From positions 1 through 5,007 of the forward strand of contig JAGVTI010000067.1 in the NCBI GenBank assembly GCA_019136935.1: a stretch of DNA of 5,007 nucleotides, read 5' to 3'. A program made the position numbers and the translations under genes. The number at the start of each line of letters is the position of its first letter. The stretch's first letter is position 1. The notes under the pieces were generated by a model that was given only the letters and a program-made list of their open reading frames with translations, was not told where the DNA came from and did no database searches. The stretch is from Deltaproteobacteria bacterium. GTDB lineage: Bacteria; Desulfobacterota; Syntrophia; Syntrophales; JAAYKM01. This document shows positions 1 to 5,007 of this stretch, piece after piece.

Positions 1-118
1 AAGCTCATCTGCAAAGTATCTCAAAGGGAGTATCTATCTCCTGCCTGGGATGCCCGGAGTCAATTTTTTAAAAGGATGGGCGTTGCTATCGCACAGATAA
101 GCATGAAAAGTCAACAGG
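1..118. other. Intergenic or gene-end sequence, nothing assignable
   Basis: This stretch lies beyond the operon terminator. All three plus-strand frames are open from the window edge, with stops at 69-71, 98-100 and 175-177, so a gene entering from the left on the plus strand could end here. None of the three short peptides is recognisable, and open frames this short are expected by chance. The minus strand has two TTGACT boxes (63-58 and 114-109), but neither has a convincing -10 at 16-18 nt, so I do not call a promoter. Confidence 0.35.
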
Positions 119-154
119 AAAAGATGGTTCCCCGAAAACGGCGGGAACCATCTT
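119..154 (-). terminator. Rho-independent terminator of the coaBC-nfeD operon
   Basis: AAGATGGTTCCC (121-132) pairs perfectly with GGGAACCATCTT (143-154), a 12-bp stem over a 10-nt loop that may pair further (CG-aaaa-CG). Read on the minus strand the stem runs into TTTTCC and then TTGACTTTT, a short and interrupted U tract. On the plus strand it is followed by ATGAATGG, which is not U-rich. It therefore suits the leftward operon, whose last stop codon is at 236-238. It could work weakly in both directions. Confidence 0.75.
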
Positions 155-235
155 ATGAATGGAACGCGGATACGTGACCGGCTGAACGGGATGAGCAGGT
201 AAAAATCCCGCGGAGAAAACGTGCTTCGGCGCCGG

Positions 236-553
236 CTATTCTTTTTTCCGATGTTTTACGAAAGCACCGGCCCCCAGGATGATCAGGATCAACGGCAGGA
301 GGTAGGCTCCCAGGACATGCAGGTTCAGTCCCCAGTTCTTGATCAGAAAAAAGAGGATCCCGACAACGAGAATCAGCCAGCCGCCGATGTCCTTGATTTT
401 CTGCATCAGCATACCGAACGCGATCACCAGCAGCAGGATGGGCCAGCTCATGCCGAACCCGTAAATCCCCATATTATCGAGAATGATAAGACACCCCAGG
501 GTAATGAGGATCAATCCTCCGGTCACGATATCCATTTTTTTCCTGATATTCAT
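236..553 (-). CDS. Small four-helix membrane protein, LiaI/LiaF-like (DUF5668-type)
   Basis: This is a 105-residue, almost wholly hydrophobic protein. Membrane segments fall at about 8-26, 33-50, 55-71 and 81-99. Basic ends (MNIRKKMD; KHRKKE) and a basic middle loop (QKIKD, 51-55) predict both termini in the cytoplasm. Each half follows the same pattern: Gly-rich helix, Asn/Gly turn, then aromatic or Pro plus an Ile/Leu/Gly-rich helix. This resembles the membrane domain of LiaI/LiaF and related DUF5668 proteins, which are often linked to envelope-stress systems. The start is well supported by GGAGGT (565-560) with a 6-nt spacer. It is the last gene of the operon, 34 nt after the slipin and before the terminator. 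Function is unknown; a role with the NfeD-slipin pair is inferred only from position. The family call rests on pattern, not alignment. Confidence 0.8.
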   Translation of the reverse strand: MNIRKKMDIVTGGLILITLGCLIILDNMGIYGFGMSWPILLLVIAFGMLMQKIKDIGGWLILVVGILFFLIKNWGLNLHVLGAYLLPLILIILGAGAFVKHRKKE

Positions 554-559
554 GAAATT

Positions 560-565
560 ACCTCC
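560..565 (-). promoter_or_regulatory. Ribosome binding site of the small membrane protein
   Basis: GGAGGT on the minus strand, 6 nt before the ATG at 553-551. It is a near-perfect anti-16S match, lies entirely in the 34-nt gap after the slipin stop, and fixes the start. Confidence 0.8.
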
Positions 566-587
566 GTCTCGGTGCGTCCGGTTCCGT

Positions 588-1352
588 TTACTCCTTGTCC
601 GTCTTTTCCATCAGTTTTATGAAAGGTTTGAACAGATCGATGGGAACGGGGAAAATCGTCGTCGAATTGTTTTCGGCGGAAACCTGCACCAGGGTCTGCA
701 AGTAACGCAACTGCAGCGAGATGGGCTGGGTGGCGATCACCGACGCCGCATCGGTCAGTTTCTGGGCCGCCTGGAATTCTCCCTCTGCGTTGATCACCTT
801 CGCCCTTCTTTCTCTTTCCGCCTCCGCCTGCTTGGCCATGGCCCGTTTCATTTCCTCGGGAAGATCAATGTGCTTCACCTCTACAACGGTTACCTTGATC
901 CCCCAGGGCTCGGTACTGCGATCCAGGATCTCCTGGATATTGAGGTTGATTTTTTCCCGCTCCGCCAGGATTTCGTCCAGCTCGAACTGGCCGCAGACAC
1001 TCCGGAGGGTGGTCTGGGCCAGCTGGGACGTGGCGTAGAGGTAATTCTCCACTTCCACGACGGCTGAATTCGCATCGACAACCCGGAAGTAAACAACCGC
1101 GCTTACCTTGATGGACACGTTGTCCCTGCTGATGACATCCTGCGACGGCACGTCCATGGTGATCGTTCTCATGTCGACCTTCACCATCTTATCCACGATG
1201 GGAATCAGGATGATGATACCGGGACCCTTTGTCGCGATAAGCCGGCCCAACCGGAAGATCACCGCCCTTTCGTATTCGTTGAGGATCCGGATCGCGGACG
1301 CGAGAAACATGACGACAAGAACAATCAGGACAATCATGGTATAATCCAGCAT
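588..1352 (-). CDS. Slipin (stomatin-like SPFH/band 7 membrane protein)
   Basis: A 254-residue protein, a typical length for bacterial and archaeal slipins. One N-terminal membrane anchor (about 5-22) is followed by the signature [15 protein letters not shown] (23-37) and the [13 protein letters not shown] stretch (43-55), which open the SPFH domain (about 24-190). A charged Ala/Glu-rich helix (about 165-200, with [19 protein letters not shown] from 174) is the usual coiled-coil oligomerisation region. The C-terminus has a hydrophobic patch, [14 protein letters not shown] (231-244). Slipins form large membrane-bound oligomers thought to organise membrane microdomains. In Pyrococcus the stomatin PH1511 is cut near its C-terminus by the NfeD-type protease PH1510. 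The gene begins 11 nt after nfeD, and its AAGGAGGT overlaps the nfeD stop, so the two are probably made in a coupled manner. It is distinct from the longer FloA/YqfA and flotillin groups. Confidence 0.95.
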   Translation of the reverse strand: MLDYTMIVLIVLVVMFLASAIRILNEYERAVIFRLGRLIATKGPGIIILIPIVDKMVKVDMRTITMDVPSQDVISRDNVSIKVSAVVYFRVVDANSAVVEVENYLYATSQLAQTTLRSVCGQFELDEILAEREKINLNIQEILDRSTEPWGIKVTVVEVKHIDLPEEMKRAMAKQAEAERERRAKVINAEGEFQAAQKLTDAASVIATQPISLQLRYLQTLVQVSAENNSTTIFPVPIDLFKPFIKLMEKTDKE

Positions 1353-1356
1353 AAAA

Positions 1357-1364
1357 ACCTCCTT
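1357..1364 (-). promoter_or_regulatory. Slipin ribosome binding site overlapping the nfeD stop
   Basis: AAGGAGGT reads on the minus strand 4 nt before the slipin ATG (1352-1350). Its first A (position 1364) is the last base of the nfeD TGA (1366-1364). Ribosomes finishing nfeD therefore stop directly on the slipin start site, an arrangement expected to give translational coupling and matched amounts of the two proteins. Confidence 0.85.
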
Positions 1365-2677
1365 CAGTCTATTTCTTCCACGTTAAGGGTCAATCCCTCC
1401 ACGGTTTTCACACGAATGCGCTTCCCTTCCTCGATCCGGCGGTCGCTCACGGCGTTCCAGTATTCCCCCTTAATGAGCACTTTGCCCTGTTCGGAAACCT
1501 CCGTCACGGTCACGCCCTCGACGCCTTCCATCCCTTCCTTGCCCGTGTGTTTCCTCCTCAACTGGGCCTTGACGACCAGGCTGATCACCGCGGCAAAGAA
1601 CAGGGACAGAATCGTCACGGTCGGCACCAGGACCTGCAGGGATACCCTCATGGCCGGCTCCGACGAATCGTAAAGAAGAAGGGACCCCATAACGAGCGAG
1701 ACGATCCCCCCGACCGTCAGCAGGCCGTGACTGATGATCTTGATCTCCGCAATGAACAGAATCACGGCAAACAGGATCAGCAGGACGCCGGCATAATTCA
1801 CCGGCAGGGTCTGGAGGGCGAAGAAGGCCTGAATCAGGGACATCCCCCCGATCACGCCGGGCAAAATGACCCCCGGGTTGGCAAATTCGAAGTACAGGCC
1901 CGCCAGTCCCACAAGCAGCAAAATGTAGGCGATGTTGGGATTGCTGACAACCGAAAGTATCCGCAGACGCATGCCCATGTCCTTCTGCCGGATCAGGGCG
2001 TTGCGGGTTTTCAGAATCCTCTCCCCTTTCGAGGTTTCAACACGCCGGTTATCCAACTGGACAAGCAACTGATGAACATCGGAAGCCACGACATCGATCA
2101 CTCCCAGCCGAAGGGCTTCCTCGGCCGTAATGGATTCGCTCTTCAACACCGAGTTCGCCGCCCATTCCTCGTTCCGGCCCCTTTTTTTTGCAATCCCTTT
2201 TACATAGGCCACCGCATCTTTTTCCACCTTCTCGGCCATCGTCTTGTCCATCTGGCCGCCGATCCCGATCCCGACCGGATGGGCCGCCCCGATGTTCGTC
2301 CCGGGCGTCATGGCGGCAACGTGGGCGGCAATCGTGATGATAACCCCGGCGGATGCCGCCCGGGCGCCTGCAGGATGGACAAATACAATCACCGGGAGGG
2401 GGGCGTTGAGAATCCCCTTGGCAATTTCCCGCATGCTCGAATCAAGTCCCCCCGGTGTATCCAGGAGGATGATCAGCCCATCGGAAGATCGGCCCGAAGA
2501 TTCCTGGATGCTTTGCAGGAGGTACTCTGCGATGGGCGGGGTGATCGTGGCATCGACGGTGACGACATCGAAGACGGGTTGCTTTTCGGCACCCCATGCC
2601 GAACCGTACGTCCCGAAAAAAATGCAGAGCATGAAAACGGCGATCCACCTGACGATGCCTTGTTCGTTTTTCTTCAT
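1364..2677 (-). CDS. nfeD: Long-form NfeD membrane serine protease (ClpP-class)
   Basis: A 437-residue long NfeD. A signal peptide or first membrane segment (about 9-27, likely cleaved near AWG-AEK) leads to a ClpP-like protease domain (about 33-205). This contains [10 protein letters not shown] (71-80) and the nucleophile motif ARAASAG, with Ser109. Lys150 lies 41 residues on, the same spacing as the Ser97-Lys138 dyad of Pyrococcus PH1510, so it is the likely general base. Five membrane segments follow (about 248-264, 270-290, 295-312, 318-336, 348-370), then a C-terminal OB-fold NfeD domain (about 380-437, [13 protein letters not shown]). The protease domain should face the periplasm. Known relatives process stomatin-type proteins, and a slipin gene follows immediately. 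The start MKKNEQG is preferred over an in-frame ATG at 2716-2714 because AAGGAG lies 8 nt before it, while the longer form would overlap the upstream gene's end. Confidence 0.95.
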   Translation of the reverse strand: MKKNEQGIVRWIAVFMLCIFFGTYGSAWGAEKQPVFDVVTVDATITPPIAEYLLQSIQESSGRSSDGLIILLDTPGGLDSSMREIAKGILNAPLPVIVFVHPAGARAASAGVIITIAAHVAAMTPGTNIGAAHPVGIGIGGQMDKTMAEKVEKDAVAYVKGIAKKRGRNEEWAANSVLKSESITAEEALRLGVIDVVASDVHQLLVQLDNRRVETSKGERILKTRNALIRQKDMGMRLRILSVVSNPNIAYILLLVGLAGLYFEFANPGVILPGVIGGMSLIQAFFALQTLPVNYAGVLLILFAVILFIAEIKIISHGLLTVGGIVSLVMGSLLLYDSSEPAMRVSLQVLVPTVTILSLFFAAVISLVVKAQLRRKHTGKEGMEGVEGVTVTEVSEQGKVLIKGEYWNAVSDRRIEEGKRIRVKTVEGLTLNVEEID

Positions 2678-2685
2678 CCCGTTTA

Positions 2686-2691
2686 CTCCTT
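2686..2691 (-). promoter_or_regulatory. Ribosome binding site deciding the nfeD start
   Basis: AAGGAG reads on the minus strand 8 nt before the ATG at 2677-2675. The alternative ATG 13 codons upstream (2716-2714) has no comparable site and overlaps the preceding stop codon, so the shorter protein with a standard Lys-rich signal-peptide N-terminus is chosen. Confidence 0.75.
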
Positions 2692-2708
2692 GGACTCCCG
2701 GCAGAAAC

Positions 2709-3431
2709 CTATGCATCCGCCCCTTTATCCAATCGTTTCATGATCTGCTGGACATCTTCCCAGACCTGTTTTTTGGCGGACGGGTTCCGCAGCAGGTAGG
2801 CCGGATGATACGTCGGCATGAGAGGAATACCGTGATAGTCGTGAAACCTCCCTCGCAAAACCGTAATGGGAACGTCGTTTTTTAAAAGGGTATGGGCGGC
2901 AAAGGTGCCGAGGGCGCAGATGGCTTTGGGCGCAATCGCCTCCAGTTGCCTGACCAGGAACGGTTCGCACAGCTGGATTTCTTCCGGAAGGGGGTTGCGG
3001 TTACCCGGGGGGCGGCACTTGAGAATGTTGCAGATGTAGACATCCGCCCGGCTGAAGCCCATCGCCTCGATGATCTTCGTCAGTAATTGTCCCGCACGGC
3101 CGACAAAGGGCCGCCCCTGCAGATCTTCATCCGCTCCCGGAGCCTCGCCGACGAAAACGACTTCGGCATGGTCGCTCCCCTCACCAAAAACGAGATTCTT
3201 TCTTTTTTCGCAAAGGGAACAGCGCCGGCAGTCTCCCAGCTCTTCACGGACGTCCTGGAGGGTCTCTTTTTGAAACATCTGCGTGCCCGGAAGTTTATCG
3301 GTCATAGGTGCGTCCTTGCCCGGCGTGAGATAAGACAGGGGCCGCATCCTCTCCCGGTCCAGAATAACGGACATCGTAAGAGAATCGACGATTTGCATAA
3401 ATTCGGCGGCAAGGTCCTGCCTGGCGGCCAT
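2709..3431 (-). CDS. udg: Type 4 (UDGa) iron-sulfur uracil-DNA glycosylase
   Basis: This enzyme removes uracil from DNA, produced by cytosine deamination or dUTP misincorporation, and so starts base excision repair in the cytoplasm. The 240-residue product has all family 4 marks. These are four cysteines placed to bind a 4Fe-4S cluster (C68-X2-C71, C139, C155), the water-activating motif GEAPGADED (95-103), [13 protein letters not shown] (135-147), and the closing motif HPAYLLR (209-215). KCRPP and the GEAPG form favour family 4 over family 5 (UdgB). About 55 residues precede the catalytic core (core begins near TLQDVREEL, 57-65), so it is longer than minimal homologues of about 200 residues. 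The start MAARQDL is chosen because GGAG lies 5 nt upstream and it leaves a 16-nt gap after coaBC. The longer frame from 3509 would overlap coaBC by 62 nt and lacks a clear site. Confidence 0.95.
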   Translation of the reverse strand: MAARQDLAAEFMQIVDSLTMSVILDRERMRPLSYLTPGKDAPMTDKLPGTQMFQKETLQDVREELGDCRRCSLCEKRKNLVFGEGSDHAEVVFVGEAPGADEDLQGRPFVGRAGQLLTKIIEAMGFSRADVYICNILKCRPPGNRNPLPEEIQLCEPFLVRQLEAIAPKAICALGTFAAHTLLKNDVPITVLRGRFHDYHGIPLMPTYHPAYLLRNPSAKKQVWEDVQQIMKRLDKGADA

Positions 3432-3447
3432 GGGCTCTCCGTCTTCA

Positions 3448-4653
3448 CTAATAACGAGGATGGGCAACCCGCATGGCGCGAATCCGGTCCAGAATCCGGT
3501 TGGCCACATCCCCTTTGTCCATGAGAGGCAGCGCTTCTATCCCCCCGTCACGATCCAGGATCTGGATAATGTTGGTATCCGTCTGGAAACCAGCCCCTTC
3601 CTGGGTCAAATCATTGGCGACGATCATGTCCATCTTTTTCGCCGCCAGCTTCGCCTTGGCATTCTCGACAAGGTTCTCCGATTCCATGGCGAACCCGACG
3701 AGGATACGGTCCCCCTTCTGCCTGCCGATCTCGGAGACGATGTCGGGATTTCTGACCAGTTCGATGGTAAGCGGCCCCTCCTTCTTCTTGATCTTGGAGG
3801 AAGATACCGCGGCGGGACGATAATCCGCAACAGCCGCCGCCTTGATGACCACGGTCGCCCTCTCCAGGTGGGCCATCACGGCATCCCGCATTTCCACCGC
3901 CGTCGAAACGGAAATAAACCGCACCCCAACGGGCCGCTCCAATGCGGAAGGGCCGCTGATGAGGGTCACCTGGGCGCCTCTGCGCTTCGCCATTTTGGCA
4001 AGGGCATAACCCATCTTCCCCGAAGAATGATTGGAAATGAAACGGACGGGATCGAAGGGCTCACGGGTCGGCCCCGCCGTCACCAGAATCCGTTCTTCCG
4101 AAAGATCTTGATCCGTCAGCGTTGTTTCAATGGCCTCCATGATCTCCGGCACTTCGGCAAGCCTTCCCGGGCCGGTCACCTTGCAGGCCAGTTCGCCGTA
4201 GCCCGGTTCGACAAACCGGTATCCCAGAGTCGACAATCTCGAAATATTTTCCTGAACGATGGGATTGGCGTACATATTCATGTTCATGGCGGGGCAGATG
4301 AGCACGGGGGCCTTGGTGGCCATGACGACGGTGGTCAACAGATTGTCGGCGATCCCCGAGGCGATCTTGCCGATCACATTGGCCGTCGCCGGGGCGATCA
4401 CCGCAATGTCCGCAAATTCGGCGAGGGAAATGTGGGCGATATCGAAGTCCTTGATCAGGGAAAACATGTCCGTGAACACGGGATTCTGAGACAATGTCTG
4501 GACGGTCATGGGGGTCATGAATTCCCGGGCGTGTTCCGTCATGACTACCTTGACATGGGCCCCTCTCCGGATGCATTCCCGAATCAGTTCCCCGGTTTTA
4601 TAGGCCGCAATACCACCGGTCATCCCCAGAAGAACATTTTTACCCTTCAGCAT
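3448..4653 (-). CDS. coaBC: Bifunctional CoaBC: phosphopantothenate-cysteine ligase / phosphopantothenoylcysteine decarboxylase
   Basis: CoaBC makes 4'-phosphopantetheine for coenzyme A. The CoaB part joins cysteine to 4'-phosphopantothenate using CTP, and the flavin-dependent CoaC part decarboxylates the product. The 401-residue length is typical. The N-terminal flavoprotein domain (1-about 180) shows GMTGGIAAYK (10-19), the catalytic His74 in AHISLAEFADI, APATAN (87-92), PAMNMNMY (121-128, Asn124) and Cys157 in the flexible flap ELACKVTGPGR. These correspond to E. coli Dfp His75, Asn125 and Cys158. The C-terminal ligase domain (about 187-401) shows TAGPTREPFDPVRFISN (192-208), HSSGKMG, KAAAVADYRP (271-280) and KIKK (287-290). 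All key residues are present, so both activities are expected. It is the first gene of the operon. Its Shine-Dalgarno is GGAG at a rather long 11-nt spacing. Confidence 0.98.
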   Translation of the reverse strand: MLKGKNVLLGMTGGIAAYKTGELIRECIRRGAHVKVVMTEHAREFMTPMTVQTLSQNPVFTDMFSLIKDFDIAHISLAEFADIAVIAPATANVIGKIASGIADNLLTTVVMATKAPVLICPAMNMNMYANPIVQENISRLSTLGYRFVEPGYGELACKVTGPGRLAEVPEIMEAIETTLTDQDLSEERILVTAGPTREPFDPVRFISNHSSGKMGYALAKMAKRRGAQVTLISGPSALERPVGVRFISVSTAVEMRDAVMAHLERATVVIKAAAVADYRPAAVSSSKIKKKEGPLTIELVRNPDIVSEIGRQKGDRILVGFAMESENLVENAKAKLAAKKMDMIVANDLTQEGAGFQTDTNIIQILDRDGGIEALPLMDKGDVANRILDRIRAMRVAHPRY

Positions 4654-4694
4654 CTTATCATCTGCTCCGGAATCGTTTTTTTGACAGGCAAAAA

Positions 4695-4723
4695 ACTATA
4701 GCAACAAAGAAGGACAACTTCAA
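4695..4723 (-). promoter_or_regulatory. Predicted sigma70-type promoter of the coaBC operon
   Basis: On the minus strand, TTGAAG (4723-4718) and TATAGT (4700-4695) are separated by exactly 17 nt. The boxes match consensus at 4 of 6 and 5 of 6 positions. Transcription would start near 4688, giving a leader of about 35 nt before the coaBC ATG. The flanking sequence is A/T-rich. Confidence 0.65.
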
Positions 4724-4762
4724 GGCGAATTGTCGGAAGGTCCCTTTCCTGGTGATTTCGAC

Positions 4763-4791
4763 TTGCAAAAACCAAGGAAAATCAATATATG
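4763..4791 (+). promoter_or_regulatory. Possible sigma70-type promoter of the divergent right-hand gene
   Basis: TTGCAA (4763-4768) and TATATG (4786-4791) are 17 nt apart, each matching consensus at 4 of 6 positions. They lie in the most A/T-rich part of the intergenic region, about 40 bp behind the -35 of the coaBC promoter. Transcription would begin near 4798, leaving about 70 nt of leader before 4868. This is a moderate call: the boxes are weaker than those of coaBC. Confidence 0.4.
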
Positions 4792-4806
4792 AGGGCGACG
4801 AAAAGA

Positions 4807-4824
4807 CGGGCCGGATAAAGCCCG
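4807..4824 (+). other. Small hairpin in the leader of the right-hand gene
   Basis: CGGGC (4807-4811) pairs with GCCCG (4820-4824) across an 8-nt loop. It lies just after the predicted transcription start of the plus-strand gene. There is no U tract, so it is not a terminator, and it matches no riboswitch core I recognise. It may stabilise the 5' end of the message or be incidental. Confidence 0.3.
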
Positions 4825-4867
4825 CAACCATTGGACATCTTGGGAAACCTGTTTCGGGAGGGGAAAT

Positions 4868-5007
4868 ATGTCCTATTTGAATAGATCGCTTAAGAAGGGA
4901 AATCTCATGAAAAAACTCAGCCCGTACATTCTGGCCGGCGCCGCCGTCCTGATTCTGATAGCCGCCGTTTTTTTTGTTCTGTCATTCTTCGGGGGAGACG
5001 GCCCCTC
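4868..5007 (+). CDS. Membrane-anchored protein, N-terminal fragment (runs off the window)
   Basis: Only the first 46 codons are present. A short basic N-terminus (MSYLNRSLKKGNLMKK) leads to one hydrophobic segment, about residues 20-42 (PYILAGAAVLILIAAVFFVL and onward), ending in FFGGDGP. This looks like a single N-terminal membrane anchor with the rest outside the cytoplasm. There is no lipobox cysteine and no obvious signal-peptidase site before the edge. Two in-frame starts are credible: ATG 4868 behind GGGAGGGG, and ATG 4907 (MKKLSPY) behind AAGGGA. I give the first because its ribosome site is stronger, though the second is a typical N-terminus. The gene diverges from coaBC. The product family cannot be recognised from this fragment. 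Confidence 0.6.
   Translation, partial: MSYLNRSLKKGNLMKKLSPYILAGAAVLILIAAVFFVLSFFGGDGP

Noticed and set aside
1..177. Plus-strand open frame from the edge to a stop at 175-177 (58 codons)
   Set aside because: It has no recognisable product, runs through the terminator hairpin, and is no longer than chance allows. The other two frames are open for 22 and 32 codons, so there is no basis to pick one.
187..210. A CGGGAT/ATCCCG inverted repeat between the last gene and the terminator
   Set aside because: It is only 6 bp with a 12-nt loop and no U tract on either strand. The stronger hairpin at 121-154 is the better terminator.
584..2691. A 13-base exact repeat (ccgtttactcctt at 584-596 and 2679-2691)
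   Set aside because: One copy covers the slipin stop and the other the nfeD ribosome site. Sharing AAGGAG plus a few bases at this length is not surprising in 5 kb.
1547..2743. A 398-codon open frame on the plus strand opposite nfeD
   Set aside because: It is antisense to a clearly conserved NfeD gene. Its product is a low-complexity mix rich in Arg, Gly, His, Asp and Gln, as expected from the reverse complement of GC-biased codons, with no recognisable domain.
3432..3509. A longer udg start at 3509
   Set aside because: It would overlap the coaBC coding end by 62 nt, and the added residues (MWPTGFWTGFAPCG and onward) look like out-of-frame coaBC sequence. The ATG at 3431 has a GGAG at 5 nt.
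3430..4701. A 423-codon open frame on the plus strand opposite coaBC
   Set aside because: It is the antisense shadow of coaBC, with a His/Gly/Arg/Asp-rich product and no domain or good ribosome site.
4681..4702. A perfect TTGACA on the plus strand followed by CTATAG
   Set aside because: The spacing between the boxes is only about 10 nt, and no acceptable -10 lies at 16-18 nt. The CTATAG is better explained as part of the minus-strand TATAGT box.
4750..4767. A sigma54-like -24/-12 element (TGG...TTGCA)
   Set aside because: The GG and GC dinucleotides are 14 nt apart start to start, whereas sigma54 promoters need 12. The match is chance.

Overview
The window looks like chromosomal core DNA from a Gram-negative bacterium. 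The gene content and order, moderately high GC, GC-rich third codon positions and strong GGAGG-type ribosome binding sites suggest a deltaproteobacterial (Desulfobacterota, Syntrophus- or Geobacter-like) lineage. That taxonomic guess is inference; no marker gene fixes it. There are no insertion sequences, tRNAs, CRISPR arrays or phage genes.

Almost everything lies in one tightly packed minus-strand operon, read right to left: coaBC (4653-3448), a type 4 uracil-DNA glycosylase (3431-2709), a long-form NfeD membrane serine protease (2677-1364), a slipin/SPFH protein (1352-588) and a small four-helix membrane protein (553-236). Gaps are 16, 31, 11 and 34 nt. A good sigma70-type promoter (TTGAAG-N17-TATAGT) sits about 40 bp upstream of coaBC. 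A 12-bp hairpin followed by Ts on the minus strand (154-119) lies about 80 bp past the last stop. The unit therefore appears complete, at about 4.6 kb.

The first two genes are housekeeping: coenzyme A synthesis, and removal of uracil from DNA. The last three form a membrane module. NfeD and slipin are a known functional pair, in which the protease can process its stomatin-like partner, and their genes are translationally coupled here. The third protein is a LiaI/LiaF-like (DUF5668-type) membrane protein built from two repeated hairpins, and may be an accessory part of the same assembly.

At the right edge a divergent plus-strand gene begins (from 4868 or 4907) and runs off the window; only its cytoplasmic N-terminus and one membrane segment are visible. 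The 214-nt intergenic region holds back-to-back promoter candidates and a leader with a small hairpin and a 12-nt palindrome. The first 118 bases hold no gene I can support. I see no clearly new system; the most notable point is the NfeD-slipin-small membrane protein trio.
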